DNA of 64,000 nucleotides from Arthrobacter sp. EPSL27 (GTDB taxonomy: Bacteria; Actinomycetota; Actinomycetes; Actinomycetales; Micrococcaceae). Numbering within the stretch: position 1 is the first letter of the stretch; every line of letters begins with the position of its first letter. The stretch is taken from the NCBI RefSeq assembly GCF_001512305.1, contig NZ_LNUT01000004.1, positions 665,657 to 729,656 on the forward strand. Direction: 5' to 3'. The notes below the pieces were generated by a model. It was not told the DNA's origin. It did not search any database and saw only the letters and a list, made by a program, of their open reading frames with translations. A program made the translations under genes and the position numbers. Below, in pieces: positions 33,126 through 44,100 of this stretch.

Positions 33126-34599
33126 CAACGGTCACCGTGACACGGGGCTGCTGGCCGAAGGGCCCGCGCATGTTTCGGATGCCTTTGTGGAGGCTGCCAG
33201 CCTCGAAGCCGCCGTCCTCGACACGCTCGCCGAGGGCACCGACGGCGGGTCCGCGGCTTCCGCTGTAACACCGGAACCCGGTATTGCTGCGTCCGGGGTC
33301 GTTGAACCAGACGATGACGACCCGGACGTCGTTGAACCGGACGTCCGTGAACCTGACGCTGCTGACCCGGACGCCGTTGATTCAGGCGATGCCGAGCCTG
33401 CCGTTGCTGAGCCCGACGTTGCCGATGCGGCCGTTGCCGGTTCCGACGCCGCCGACGCGGACGCCCCCGACACGGACGCTCCCGACGCGGACGCCCCCGA
33501 CGCGGACGCCCCCGACGTAGCCGCCCCCGCTGCCGCCGGGCCGCCCACCGGCGCCATGTCCGCCGAACGCCTTGCCCTCAAAGCCCTGGAGCAGCGGCTG
33601 CTGGGCGGCGAACGCAAACTCCGCCGCCGCGAGGTGGCCTCCGGCGCCGGGCTGTCCCTGCTGTCCGCCCGGAAACTCTGGCGCGCCCTCGGCTTCCCCA
33701 ATATCGGGGACGAGGATGTGGCCTTCACCGAACGCGACCAGTCCGCGCTGAATACCATCGTGGACCTGGTCCGCGCCGGCCAGCTCACCGAGGAAGCCGC
33801 GATCTCCGTGACCCGCGCCATCGGCCAGATGACGGACCGCATGGTGGTGTGGCAGATCGAAGCCCTGGTGGAGGACATGGTCCAGAACCAGGGCGTCACC
33901 GATGCCGTGGCCCGCAAGCGACTGGTCGGCGAACTGCCGTCCCTCGTGGACGCGCTGGAGGAAATGCTGGTCTACTCCTGGCGCCGCCAGCTCAACGCCG
34001 GGATCCAGCGCCTCGCGGTGCGGGCCGAGGCCGGGCTGGCCTCCAGCGAGGAAGGCCGCGAAGGCGACGAGGACGACGCACCGCTGCCGCTGGCACGGGC
34101 CGTCGGCTTCGCGGACCTGGTCTCCTACACCAGCCTGTCCCGCCGGATGAACGAAAAAACCCTGGCCCAGCTGGTGCAGCGCTTCGAGAACAAGTGCGCC
34201 GAAATCATCTCGGTGGGCGGCGGGCGCCTGGTCAAGACCGTGGGCGACGAAGTCCTTTACATCGCCGAGACCCCCGCGGCCGGCGCCGAAATCTCCCTCG
34301 CCCTGTGCCAGGCCTTCACGGACGACGAGATCCTCCCGCAGGCCCGGGTGGCCATGGTCTGGGGGCGGATCCTGTCCCGGCTGGGCGACATCTACGGCCC
34401 CACGGTCAACCTCGCGGCGCGGCTGACCGCGCTGGCGGATCCGGGAACGGTGCTGGTGGATTCCATGACGGCAGCGGCGCTGGAACACGATGAACGCTTC
34501 GTCCTGCTGCCGCGCCCGGCCGAGGACGTCCGCGGCTTCGGCGAGATCCACCCGATCCAGCTCCAGCGGGGCGCCGGCCGCGGGCTCGTTCTGGACTAG
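33115..34599 (+). CDS. adenylate cyclase, class III, Rv1264-like with pH-sensing-type regulatory domain
   Basis: Makes cyclic AMP from ATP. Layout (494 residues): an acidic Asp/Pro/Ala repeat region (~50-140), a helical regulatory domain (~145-310; REVASGAGLSLLSARKLW, QLTEEAAISVTRAIGQM), and a catalytic domain (~325-485). Catalytic residues are visible: metal-binding Asp334 in VGFADLVSYT and Asp378 in KTVGDEV, adenine-specifying Lys374 and Asp425, and Asn432/Arg436 in VNLAARL. The regulatory domain resembles that of M. tuberculosis Rv1264, an acid-activated holoenzyme; the acidic repeat is extra. ATG at 33115 sits five bases after AAGGTGG and is preferred over GTG at 33106. Last gene of the birA-PH unit. 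Confidence 0.88.
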   Translation: MSADNGHRDTGLLAEGPAHVSDAFVEAASLEAAVLDTLAEGTDGGSAASAVTPEPGIAASGVVEPDDDDPDVVEPDVREPDAADPDAVDSGDAEPAVAEPDVADAAVAGSDAADADAPDTDAPDADAPDADAPDVAAPAAAGPPTGAMSAERLALKALEQRLLGGERKLRRREVASGAGLSLLSARKLWRALGFPNIGDEDVAFTERDQSALNTIVDLVRAGQLTEEAAISVTRAIGQMTDRMVVWQIEALVEDMVQNQGVTDAVARKRLVGELPSLVDALEEMLVYSWRRQLNAGIQRLAVRAEAGLASSEEGREGDEDDAPLPLARAVGFADLVSYTSLSRRMNEKTLAQLVQRFENKCAEIISVGGGRLVKTVGDEVLYIAETPAAGAEISLALCQAFTDDEILPQARVAMVWGRILSRLGDIYGPTVNLAARLTALADPGTVLVDSMTAAALEHDERFVLLPRPAEDVRGFGEIHPIQLQRGAGRGLVLD

Positions 34600-34765
34600 A
34601 TCTGGATTAACCGCACCTGAGCTGGGCCGATGCTGACCCGGCCGGATTTGACCCGGCCAACGTTTCTCTAATCGATGGCTAATATGCGATAGTCGAAGCT
34701 ATCTGGCACCACCGCGGGCGATGCCCCGTGCGCGGCGCCGTGACTTTCTGGGGGACACAGCACAC

Positions 34766-37700
34766 ATGAACACCTTCCTCGCTGCCCTGCGGCCGAAATC
34801 CCGCCGGCAGGCTGACGCGCGCCCCCTCACCGCCCGCCGCCGGCGCATCCTCTCCGGTACCGGCCTTGTGGTGGCGGGGGCGGTGTTGGTGACGGGTGCA
34901 ATTGTTTATCCGGGGTTTAAGACCACTGAGGTGGAGTTGAACGACGGTGGTGTGTGGGTGGTGTCGAAGTCGAAGAATGCTGTGGGGCGGTTGAATTATC
35001 CGTCGCGGGTGTTGGATGGGGCGGTGACGCCGGCGTCGACGACGTTTGATGTGTTGCAGGATGCCGGGACTGTGTTTGTTGATGACAGTGCTGGTTCGAC
35101 GTTGAACCAGGTGTCGGCGGCGCAGATGCGGTTGGGCGGGGATAAGCAGTTGCCGGGGGCGGCGGAGGTGAGTTTCGGGTCGGACGTTATTGCGGTGACG
35201 GACGCGGCGAAGGGCACTGTGTGGGCGTTGTCGCCGTCGACGGTGAGTGGTTTTGATGCGGAGAATTCCGAGCCGGTGTTGCAGGGGTCGCAGGGCACGG
35301 TGTCCGCGGTGGGTGCTGATGACCGGATTTACAGTGCGGATCCGAAGTCGGGGCAGGTGACGGTGACGTCGGCTGGTGCCGATGGTGTGGTTGCGGATTC
35401 GTCGGTGGAGACCTGGGATGGGTTGAAGGGTGCCGGGGATTTGCAGTTGGCTGTGGTGGGGGACCGGCCGGTGGTGCTGGATGCCGGGCGGGGGAAGTTG
35501 TTCCTGCCGGGCGGGCGTGAGTTGGCTTTGGCGGATGCGCGGGAGGCGAAGCTGCAGCAGAGCGGGCCGGCGGCGGATGCTGTGGCGGTGGCGACTCCGA
35601 AGGCGTTGTTGATGCAGCCGTTGGATGGTTCGACGGCGAGGACGGTGGGCTTTGGCGGGCAGGGTGTGCCGGCGGCTCCGGTGCAGCTGGGTGGTTGTGT
35701 GCATGCTGCGTGGTCGGGGGCGAACAAGTACGTCCGGGACTGTGTGGATGATGCCAATGACAAGAACGTCGATGTGCCCAAGGCGTCTGCGTCGCCGAGT
35801 TATGTGTTCCGGGTGAACCGGGACCTGGTGGTGCTTAATGATGTGAATTCCGGGAATGTGTGGCTGGTCAACCAGAACATGCAGCTGGTCAACAACTGGG
35901 ACGACGTCATCCCGCCGAAGGAAACCTCCGACGACGCGGACAAGGACTCCGCCGACGAGGTCCAGCAGACCGTCCTCCCGGACCGGACCAAACCCAACAG
36001 CGCCCCCACGGTCAAACCGGACACCTTCGGCGTGCGCGCCGGGAAGACCACCATCCTCCCGGTCCTGGACAACGACACCGACCCCGACGGCGACATCCTC
36101 ACCGTCCGCGCCCCCGAACCGATCGGCTCCGGGCTGCTGGCACCCATCTACGGCTCCACCGGATTCCAGGTCAGCGTCCCGGCGGACAAGACCGGCTCCG
36201 AAACCTTCAAATACTCCGCAGACGACGGCCGCGGGCTCTCCGCGTCCACCGACGTCACCCTTAACATCATCCCGGCGGGGGAGAACTCCGCCCCGCGGCA
36301 GAAGCCCAACCGGAACACAACCCTGGTGGTCCAGTCCGGCAAGCTCGTCAGCCAGAACATCCTCACCGACTGGATCGACCCCGACGGCGACGACCTCTAC
36401 GTCGTCAGTGCCGCCAGCAGCGACCCCCGTGACCAGGTCAAGGCCCGGCCCGACGGGCTCCTCAGCTTCCAGGACTCCGGCTCGGAGCCCGGCCGCAAGG
36501 TCCTGACGGTCACCGTCTCCGACGGCCAGTCCAGCACCGAGGGAAAGATCACCGTCGACGTCCGGGCGCCCGGCGCGCTGCCGCCGATCGCCAACGCCGA
36601 CCACCTCGTGGCCGTGGCCGGTGTGGACACCGTCATCGCCCCGCTCAAAAACGACTCCGACCCGCAGGGCGGCGCGCTCCGCCTCGCCCAGGTCACCCCG
36701 GACGGCAACTCCACCGCCACCATCGGCGCCGACCAGCAGACGTTCACCTTCGGGTCCGCGTCCCCCGGCACCCACTACATCACCTACCTCGTCACCAACG
36801 GCCCCGCGAGCGCCCAGCAGCTGGTCCGCGTCGACGTCGTTCCCGGCAACGGCGACGGCGCCCCGGTGGCCGTGCGGGACACGGCCCTGCTGCCCAGCGG
36901 CGGCAGTGTCCTGGTGGACGTCCTGGGCAACGACTCCGACCCCTCGGGCGGTGTCCTGGTGGTCCAGTCCGTGACCGCCGCGGACGGTCAGCCGGTCAGC
37001 GTCTCGGTGCTGGACCACTCCGTGGTCCGGATCACCGACGTCCGTGCCGAGGGCCAGCTCAGCGTCAAATACACCATCTCCAACGGCACGTCCTCCGCCA
37101 GCGGGGAAATCGCCGTGCTGGTGGTCCCCGCTCCCGCCAAGCTCCAGGCTCCGCAGGCCAAGCCGGACGAGGCGACCGTGCGGGCCGGGGACGTGGTGAC
37201 CATCCCCGTCCTTGAGAACGACACCGACCCCAACGGCGGCAAGCTCACCCTGGAACCGGTGCTGGCCCAGGAACCCGACGCCGCCGACGGCCGTATGTTC
37301 CGCTCCGGCGGAACCTTGCGCTTCATCGCCGGGGACGTCGCCAAAACCGTCTACGCCATCTACAAGGTCACCAACGACTCCGGGCAGTCGGACTCCCAGC
37401 AGGTCACCATCCGGATCAACGCCCGCGACGACGAGCGGAACACCCGCCCGGAACCGAAGAACCTGACGGCCCGTGTGGTGGCCGGCATGGTGGTCCGCAT
37501 TCCCGTACCGCTGGACGGCATCGATTCCGACGGCGACTCCGTCCAGCTGATCGGCGTGGACAAGGCGCCCGGGATGGGCACCGCCGTGGTCAGGGACGGC
37601 TACCTCGAATTCACGGCCACCGGCACCGCCGCCGGCACGGACACCTTCAGCTACCGCGTCCGGGACCGGATCGGCGCCGAAAACACCGGCACCGTGATTG

Positions 37701-40700
37701 TCGGCATCGCCCCGCCGGAAGCCAACAACCAGAAACCCATCGCCATCGACGACGCCGTCGACGTCCGGCCCGGACGCAAGATCGCCGTCGACGCGCTCAC
37801 CAACGACTCGGACCCCGACGGGGACCCGATCACCCTGGCCTCCAACGCCTTCGAGGCCCGCCCCGAACTGCAGGTGGAGGCGGCCGACGGCGGCAAGGTG
37901 CTCCTCACCGCCCCCGGCACCGCCGGCAACGAGAGCGTCAGCTACACCGTCCAGGACGACAAAAAGGCCCGGGGCAGTGCCGTGATCCGCGTCCGGATCA
38001 GCCCGGACGCTGCCCTCAAGCCCCCGGTTGCCAAGGACGACGTCATCACCCCTGCCGAAACCCTCGGCAAGGCCGCCGTCGACGTGCCGGTCCTGAAAAA
38101 CGATTCGGACCCCGACGGCGTGGCCGCCGACCTCAAGATCTCCCTGCCGGACGGCAACCCGAACGCCCGGGTGGGCGGCGACGGCAACGTGGTGGTGGCC
38201 CTCGCCCCCACGGACCAGCTGGTCCCGTACACCGTCACCGACGTGGACGGCCAGAGCGCGACGGCGGTCATCTGGGTCCCGGGGCAGGGCGAACAGCACC
38301 CCACCCTCTCGCGCACCGACGTCGTCGAGGTGATGGCCGGCAAGGAGGTCACCCTCGACCTGAATGATTACGTCCGCGTCAGGGAAGGCCGCACCCCGCG
38401 GATCACGCAGGTGGACAAGATCCGCGTGCAGGGAGCCGCGGCGGACAACGTCGTCGCCGGCAACGGCACCGCGCTGCGCTACGCCGCGCTCCAGGACTAC
38501 GTGGGCCCCGGCTCCGTGACCTTCGAAGTGACGGACGGCACCGGCCCCGACGATCCGCAGGGCCTGAAGTCGACCCTCAGCATCATCACCAGGGTCATCC
38601 CGGACCCGAACGCCAATCACCAACCCACCTTCAGCGGGACCGACCTCGAAGTGCCGAAGGCCGAATCGGTCAGCCTCGAACTCGGCGACCTCGCCAAGGA
38701 CGTCGACCCGGGCGACCAGGAGAAGCTGAAGTTCGAGCTCGACGGCACCCTGCCCGAAGGGCTCAAAGCCACCGTCGACGGACAGACGCTGCAGGTCAGC
38801 GCGGAGCCCACCACCGCCACCGGGCGGAAGGGCGCCATCCCGCTGAAGGTCACCGACGGCCGCTCCGAGCCGGTCAAAGCCACCGTCGAAGCCACCGTCG
38901 TCGCCTCCAACCGCCCCCTCCCGACGGCCAACGAGGACGTGATCGAGAAAGCCAACGCGGGCCGGGCCGAGACCATCAACGTCCTGGCCAACGACTTCAA
39001 CCCGTTCAGCGACACCCCGCTGAAGATCATCTCGGCAACCGTCGAGACCGGCTCCGCCGCGGGGGCCCCTGCCGTGAACGGCGACTCCATCACGGTCACG
39101 CCCGCCGACGGTTCCAAGGGCGTAATGGTGATCCGCTACACCGTGCTGGACAAAACCGGAGACCCCACGCGCCAGGCGAGCGGCCGGCTGCGCATCACCG
39201 TCCGGGACAAGCCGGACACCCCGCCGGCCCCGTCCGCAACGGACGTCCGCAGCCGCACCGCCGTCCTCAAGTGGGCCCCGCCCTCGGACAACGGCGCTGC
39301 GATCAGCAAATACACGGTCCGCTCCAGCGGCTTCAGCCAGGACTGCCCCACCACCACCTGCACCCTCAACGGCCTGACCAACGACGTGAAGTACGTCTTC
39401 ACCGTCACCGCTACGAACGAGGTGGGCGAGTCAGCGCCGTCGGTGGCGTCCAACGAAATCCGGCCGGATGAGAAGCCGTCCCCGCCGGAGGCCCCGGCGG
39501 TCAAAGCCGGCGACAAGAACATGGTGATCACCTGGGCTCCGGCGAAAACCGAGGGCTCCGCCGTCAAGAGCTACAACTTGGAGATCTCCCCGCCGCCGGC
39601 CTCCGGGATCGCCGTGAAGAACGGGGTCACCGGGCTGACCTACACGTGGCCGGGACTGACCAACGGCGTCCGGTACAAGGTGCGCGCCCAGGCCGTCAAC
39701 GAACTCGGCCCGTCGGAGTGGGGCATCTACTCCGCCGAGGACAACCCCGCCGGGGTCCCGGCCGCCCCGGCTGCCCCCACCACGAGTGTGGCCTCCGCCG
39801 TGGGGTCCACGAACCAGCTCAAAGTGAACTGGACGGAACCGAATACCAATGGTGATGCCATCAGGAACTACTACGTCACCATGACCGGCGGCGGAGGGAC
39901 CTCCCAGACGCAGATGGTGGCCGGGACGGTCCGCACCGCGACCTTCACCGCCAACAACTCCGAGGCGTCCTACACCTTCACCGTCCAGGCCGAGAACAAA
40001 GCCGGAAAGGGCGCCGTCAGTGCCCCCTCGGCCCCCCGGCGCGCCACCGGCAAACTGGCACAGCCGTCCGGCGTCAGCGCCACCGAGGCCAACACCGGCG
40101 GCGCCGGCAAGGCTGTCACCATCAACTTCCGGGAACTCACCGACGCCGAGCGCAACGGCTCGGCGCCCAACGAGGTCAGCTACACGTTCCGCGCCACCAC
40201 CGGGCAGTCCGGGCCCATCCGGCCCGGCCAGACCGTGGGCGGCTTTACGAACGGCGCCGCCACCACCATCACGGTGACGGCGAACTCCACCGTCGCGCCG
40301 AGCTCCGACGCCAGCACCGGCGCCACCGCCAACCCCTACGGTGCGCCCGGAACCCCCTCGGCGTCGGGCCAGAACGGCGGCCAGAACCAGAAGTCGCTCA
40401 GCTTCAGCTGGAGCTCGCCGTCCACCTCCACCAACGACGTCGCCTACACCCAGATCAACATCGACGGGCGGGGCTGGGAACGGGTGGCGGCCTCCGGCAG
40501 CCGGACCGTGAACACCGGTGGCTTCGATGAACGGCACACCATCCAGGTCCAGACGGTCAACTCCCGGGGAACCGGGGGCGGCATCGCCACGGCGGCGGCC
40601 CAGTCCGGGCCACCGACGCGCGAATGGACCACCCGGATCAAGACGTCCGATCCGAACTTTGTCCGCAGCTGCACCTACACCCGCGGCGGCTCCGACTACC

Positions 40701-40948
40701 GCCCCAACCCCTACTTCGACTGCGGTGGCGTCAACAACGGCGACACGCCTCCATGGTTCTACAAGAACAGCGGGGAGACCATCGTGGTGAAGTGCTACAT
40801 CATCCAGAACGACAATTGGACGAGCTCGCCGGACACCGAGTGGTACCGGGTGGAACTCGGATCCAACCGAAACGTGGGCCGATACGTCATCGCAGGTCAC
40901 ACGCAGCTTGGCGCGCCGTACAGCCACGGGATCCCGCCATGCGGCTGA
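34766..40948 (+). CDS. giant membrane-anchored Ig-like/FN3 surface protein, copy A
   Basis: A 2,060-residue protein. A basic N-terminus and one transmembrane helix (~28-50) anchor it with the bulk outside. Residues ~50-385 look like a beta-propeller (repeating GxVW strands, as in NDGGVWVVSK, KGTVWALSP and SGNVWLVNQ). About ten Ig-like repeats with the NDxDPDGD signature follow (VLDNDTDPDGD, LKNDSDPQGG and so on), then about five fibronectin type III domains (LKWAPPSDNGAAISKYTV) and a Cys-containing C-terminal domain. ATG at 34766 is chosen; an upstream in-frame ATG at 34721 has no ribosome site. First gene of the export/kinase cluster. The propeller section is almost identical in DNA to copy B. 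Adhesion or cell-wall scaffolding is inferred. Confidence 0.85.
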   Translation: MNTFLAALRPKSRRQADARPLTARRRRILSGTGLVVAGAVLVTGAIVYPGFKTTEVELNDGGVWVVSKSKNAVGRLNYPSRVLDGAVTPASTTFDVLQDAGTVFVDDSAGSTLNQVSAAQMRLGGDKQLPGAAEVSFGSDVIAVTDAAKGTVWALSPSTVSGFDAENSEPVLQGSQGTVSAVGADDRIYSADPKSGQVTVTSAGADGVVADSSVETWDGLKGAGDLQLAVVGDRPVVLDAGRGKLFLPGGRELALADAREAKLQQSGPAADAVAVATPKALLMQPLDGSTARTVGFGGQGVPAAPVQLGGCVHAAWSGANKYVRDCVDDANDKNVDVPKASASPSYVFRVNRDLVVLNDVNSGNVWLVNQNMQLVNNWDDVIPPKETSDDADKDSADEVQQTVLPDRTKPNSAPTVKPDTFGVRAGKTTILPVLDNDTDPDGDILTVRAPEPIGSGLLAPIYGSTGFQVSVPADKTGSETFKYSADDGRGLSASTDVTLNIIPAGENSAPRQKPNRNTTLVVQSGKLVSQNILTDWIDPDGDDLYVVSAASSDPRDQVKARPDGLLSFQDSGSEPGRKVLTVTVSDGQSSTEGKITVDVRAPGALPPIANADHLVAVAGVDTVIAPLKNDSDPQGGALRLAQVTPDGNSTATIGADQQTFTFGSASPGTHYITYLVTNGPASAQQLVRVDVVPGNGDGAPVAVRDTALLPSGGSVLVDVLGNDSDPSGGVLVVQSVTAADGQPVSVSVLDHSVVRITDVRAEGQLSVKYTISNGTSSASGEIAVLVVPAPAKLQAPQAKPDEATVRAGDVVTIPVLENDTDPNGGKLTLEPVLAQEPDAADGRMFRSGGTLRFIAGDVAKTVYAIYKVTNDSGQSDSQQVTIRINARDDERNTRPEPKNLTARVVAGMVVRIPVPLDGIDSDGDSVQLIGVDKAPGMGTAVVRDGYLEFTATGTAAGTDTFSYRVRDRIGAENTGTVIVGIAPPEANNQKPIAIDDAVDVRPGRKIAVDALTNDSDPDGDPITLASNAFEARPELQVEAADGGKVLLTAPGTAGNESVSYTVQDDKKARGSAVIRVRISPDAALKPPVAKDDVITPAETLGKAAVDVPVLKNDSDPDGVAADLKISLPDGNPNARVGGDGNVVVALAPTDQLVPYTVTDVDGQSATAVIWVPGQGEQHPTLSRTDVVEVMAGKEVTLDLNDYVRVREGRTPRITQVDKIRVQGAAADNVVAGNGTALRYAALQDYVGPGSVTFEVTDGTGPDDPQGLKSTLSIITRVIPDPNANHQPTFSGTDLEVPKAESVSLELGDLAKDVDPGDQEKLKFELDGTLPEGLKATVDGQTLQVSAEPTTATGRKGAIPLKVTDGRSEPVKATVEATVVASNRPLPTANEDVIEKANAGRAETINVLANDFNPFSDTPLKIISATVETGSAAGAPAVNGDSITVTPADGSKGVMVIRYTVLDKTGDPTRQASGRLRITVRDKPDTPPAPSATDVRSRTAVLKWAPPSDNGAAISKYTVRSSGFSQDCPTTTCTLNGLTNDVKYVFTVTATNEVGESAPSVASNEIRPDEKPSPPEAPAVKAGDKNMVITWAPAKTEGSAVKSYNLEISPPPASGIAVKNGVTGLTYTWPGLTNGVRYKVRAQAVNELGPSEWGIYSAEDNPAGVPAAPAAPTTSVASAVGSTNQLKVNWTEPNTNGDAIRNYYVTMTGGGGTSQTQMVAGTVRTATFTANNSEASYTFTVQAENKAGKGAVSAPSAPRRATGKLAQPSGVSATEANTGGAGKAVTINFRELTDAERNGSAPNEVSYTFRATTGQSGPIRPGQTVGGFTNGAATTITVTANSTVAPSSDASTGATANPYGAPGTPSASGQNGGQNQKSLSFSWSSPSTSTNDVAYTQINIDGRGWERVAASGSRTVNTGGFDERHTIQVQTVNSRGTGGGIATAAAQSGPPTREWTTRIKTSDPNFVRSCTYTRGGSDYRPNPYFDCGGVNNGDTPPWFYKNSGETIVVKCYIIQNDNWTSSPDTEWYRVELGSNRNVGRYVIAGHTQLGAPYSHGIPPCG
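34881..35907 (+). repeat. 1,027-bp near-identical block, copy A
   Basis: Aligns without gaps to 41214-42240 at a constant offset of 6,333 bases, with about 26 mismatches by hand count and five amino-acid changes. Codons end mainly in G or T (gtg, ttg, gcg, gat), unlike the C-ending codons on either side. The block spans the end of the membrane helix and the whole propeller-like domain. Confidence 0.92.
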
Positions 40949-41104
40949 TATCCGGGCCCGGGACCGCCACTTCCCGGGGCGCCGCAGGGAAGTCCTCCCC
41001 ATCGCACGGTCCCGGAACGTTCGGTAGGCTGTCGCGGGAAGTGAGGGCCCGGTACCGGGTCCGGCACGCGAATCATGACGCCATCTTGAAGGAAATCTGA
41101 AGCT

Positions 41105-44100
41105 GTGACACGACTTTTCTCCGGCCTGGGGGCCATCAAGCAAGGCTTTATGAAACCGCGGTCCACCCGCCGCAAAAACCTCATCAGCGGTACGGGCCTT
41201 GCGGCGGCGGGTGCGGTGTTGGTGACGGGTGCGATTGTTTATCCGGGGTTTAAGACCACTGAGGTGGAGTTGAACGACGGTGGTGTGTGGGTGGTGTCGA
41301 AGTCGAAGAATGCGGTGGGGCGGTTGAATTATCCGTCGCGGGTGTTGGATGGGGCGGTGACGCCGGCGTCGACGACGTTTGATGTGTTGCAGGATGCCGG
41401 GACGGTGTTTGTGGATGACAGTGCTGGTTCGACGTTGAATCAGGTGTCGGCGGCGCAGATGCGGTTGGGCGGGGATAAGCAGTTGCCGGGGTCGGCGGAG
41501 GTGAGTTTCGGGTCGGACGTTATTGCGGTGACGGACGCGGCGAAGGGCACTGTGTGGGCGTTGTCGCCGTCGACGGTGAGTGGTTTTGATGCGGAGAATT
41601 CCGAGCCGGTGTTGCAGGGGTCGCAGGGGACGGTGTCCGCGGTGGGGTCTGATGACCGGATTTACAGTGCGGATCCGAAGTCGGGGCAGGTGACGGTGAC
41701 GTCGGCTGGTGCGGACGGTGTGGTTGCGGATTCGTCGGTGGAGACCTGGGACGGGTTGAAGGGTGCCGGGGATTTGCAGCTGGCTGTGGTGGGGGACCGG
41801 CCGGTGGTGCTGGATGCCGGGCGGGGGAAGTTGTTCCTGCCGGGCGGGCGTGAGTTGGCTTTGGCGGATGCGCGGGAGGCGAAGCTGCAGCAGTCCGGGC
41901 CGGCGGCGGATGCTGTGGCGGTGGCGACTCCGAAGGCGTTGCTGGAGCAGCCGTTGGATGGTTCGACGGCGAAGACGGTGTCTTTTGGCGGGCAGGGTGT
42001 GCCGGCGGCTCCGGTGCAGCTGGGTGGTTGTGTGCATGCTGCGTGGTCGGGGGCGAACAAGTATGTCCGGGATTGTGTGGATGATGCCAATGACAAGAAC
42101 GTGGATGTGCCGAAGGCGTCTGCGTCGCCGAGTTATGTGTTCCGGGTGAACCGGGACCTGGTGGTGCTTAATGATGTGAATTCCGGGAATGTGTGGCTGG
42201 TCAACCAGAACATGCAGCTGGTCAACAACTGGGACGACGTGGTCCCGCCCAAAAACCAGTCCGATGACCAGGACCAGGAATCGGCGGACAACAACACCAT
42301 CAACGTCCTGCCCGACCGGACCAAACCCAACCGGCCGCCGGAAACCACGCCTGACGCCGTCGGCGTCCGGCCCGGCCGCACCACAGTCCTGTCCGTGCTG
42401 GACAACGACTCGGACCCCGACGGCGATGTCCTGACCGCCTCCGTCGGGGGCAACGGCCCGCAGGCCGGGAGCCTGGAGAACATCTACGGCGGCACCGCCT
42501 TCCAGGTCACCGTCCCCGCCGACGCGAAACCCGGCACGGAAACCTTCGCCTACAACGCCGCCGACGGCCGCGGGCTCTCCGCCGCCGGCAGCATCACGCT
42601 CAACGTCGTGGGCCCCGACGAAAACAAGCCGCCGCTGTTCAAGCGCGGCGAACCCACCACCATGCTCGTTGAACAGGGCAAGACGGTCAGCCAGAACATC
42701 CTCACGGACTGGACCGACCCCGACGGCGACGACCTCGTCCTCATGGACGCCAAGGCCGACAACGAACAGGACCAGGTCAAGGTCCGCCGCGACGGCCTGC
42801 TGACCTATCAGGACTCCGGCGCCGCCGCGGGCAAGAAATCCGTCACCGTCACGGTCTGGGACGGCCGCGCCACCACCACCGGCAAAGTGGTGGTCAACGT
42901 GCAGCCGCCAGGAGCCCTGCAGCCCGTGGTCAACGCCGACCACGTGACCGCCGTCGTCGGCCAGGACCTCGTGATCGCCCCGCTGAAGAACGACGTCGAC
43001 CCCAACGGCGGCGCCCTGCGCCTGGCCCAGGTGGAGGCCGCCGGCCCCGCCCAGCTGGGACCCGTGACCGACGGCGGAACCTTCACCTTCCGCAGCGACA
43101 CCCCCGGGCCCGTCTACCTGACCTACATCGCCAGCAACGGCCCGCAAAGCAGCCAGGGCCTGATCCGGGTGGACGTCGAGTCCGGCAAGGACGTGGGCAA
43201 CCCGGTGGCCGTGCACGACGTCGCCCTGATGCCGGTCGGCGGCAGCGTGCTGCTGGATCCGCTGGCCAACGACTCCGACCCGTCCGGGGGAGTGCTGGTG
43301 CTGCAGTCCGTGCAGCTGGCCGACAACGCCACCGCCTCGGTCAGCGTGATCGACCACAGCGTCCTGCGGATCACCGACGTCGTCGGCACGAAGGACCCCT
43401 TCACCTTCCGCTACACCATGTCCAACGGCACCAAATCCGCCACCGGCAGCGTCTCCGTGGTGCCGGTCCCGGCACCGGCCGTCGTGGAAGCGCCGCAGCC
43501 CAAACCGGACGAGGTCAACGTCCGCGTCAACGACGTCGTCACCATCCCGGTGCTGGCCAACGACACCCACCCCCAGGGCGAAAAGCTCACCGTCGACCCC
43601 GTGCTGCCCCAGGCGGTCCCGGACACGGACGGCAAGAGCTTCGTCTCCGAAAACAACCTCCGGTTCATCGCCGGCGCCGAGCCAAAGACGGTCCGCGCCA
43701 TCTACAACGCCGTGGACCCGCAGGGCCAGAAGAGCGCCGCGGCCGTCACCATCCACATCCTGCCGCTGGAGGGCGCGGAGAACTCCCGCCCGCAGCCGAA
43801 GAACCTCACCGCCCGCGTGGTGGCCGCCGGGACCGTGCGGATCCCGGTGGAACTCGACGGCATCGACCCCGACGGCGACTCGGTCCAGCTGACCGGCATC
43901 GACAGCACCCCGGCGATGGGCACCGCCACGGTGGGCAGCAACTTCATCGACTTCACGGCAGCCGGCGACGGCGCCGGCACGGACACCTTCCGGTACAAGG
44001 TGGTGGACCGGCAGGGCGCCGTCAACACCGGCACCGTCACGGTCGGCATCGCCCCGCGCGGGGAAACCAACCAGAAGCCCACCCCGGTGGACGACGAGGT

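Noticed and set aside
34679..38623. Very long minus-strand open frame (1,314 codons) opposite the first giant gene
   Set aside because: It is the complement of C-ending codons in a repetitive GC-rich gene. The translation is low-complexity Gly/Val/Asp/Arg with no domain and no ribosome site, while the plus strand has clear Ig/FN3 domains.
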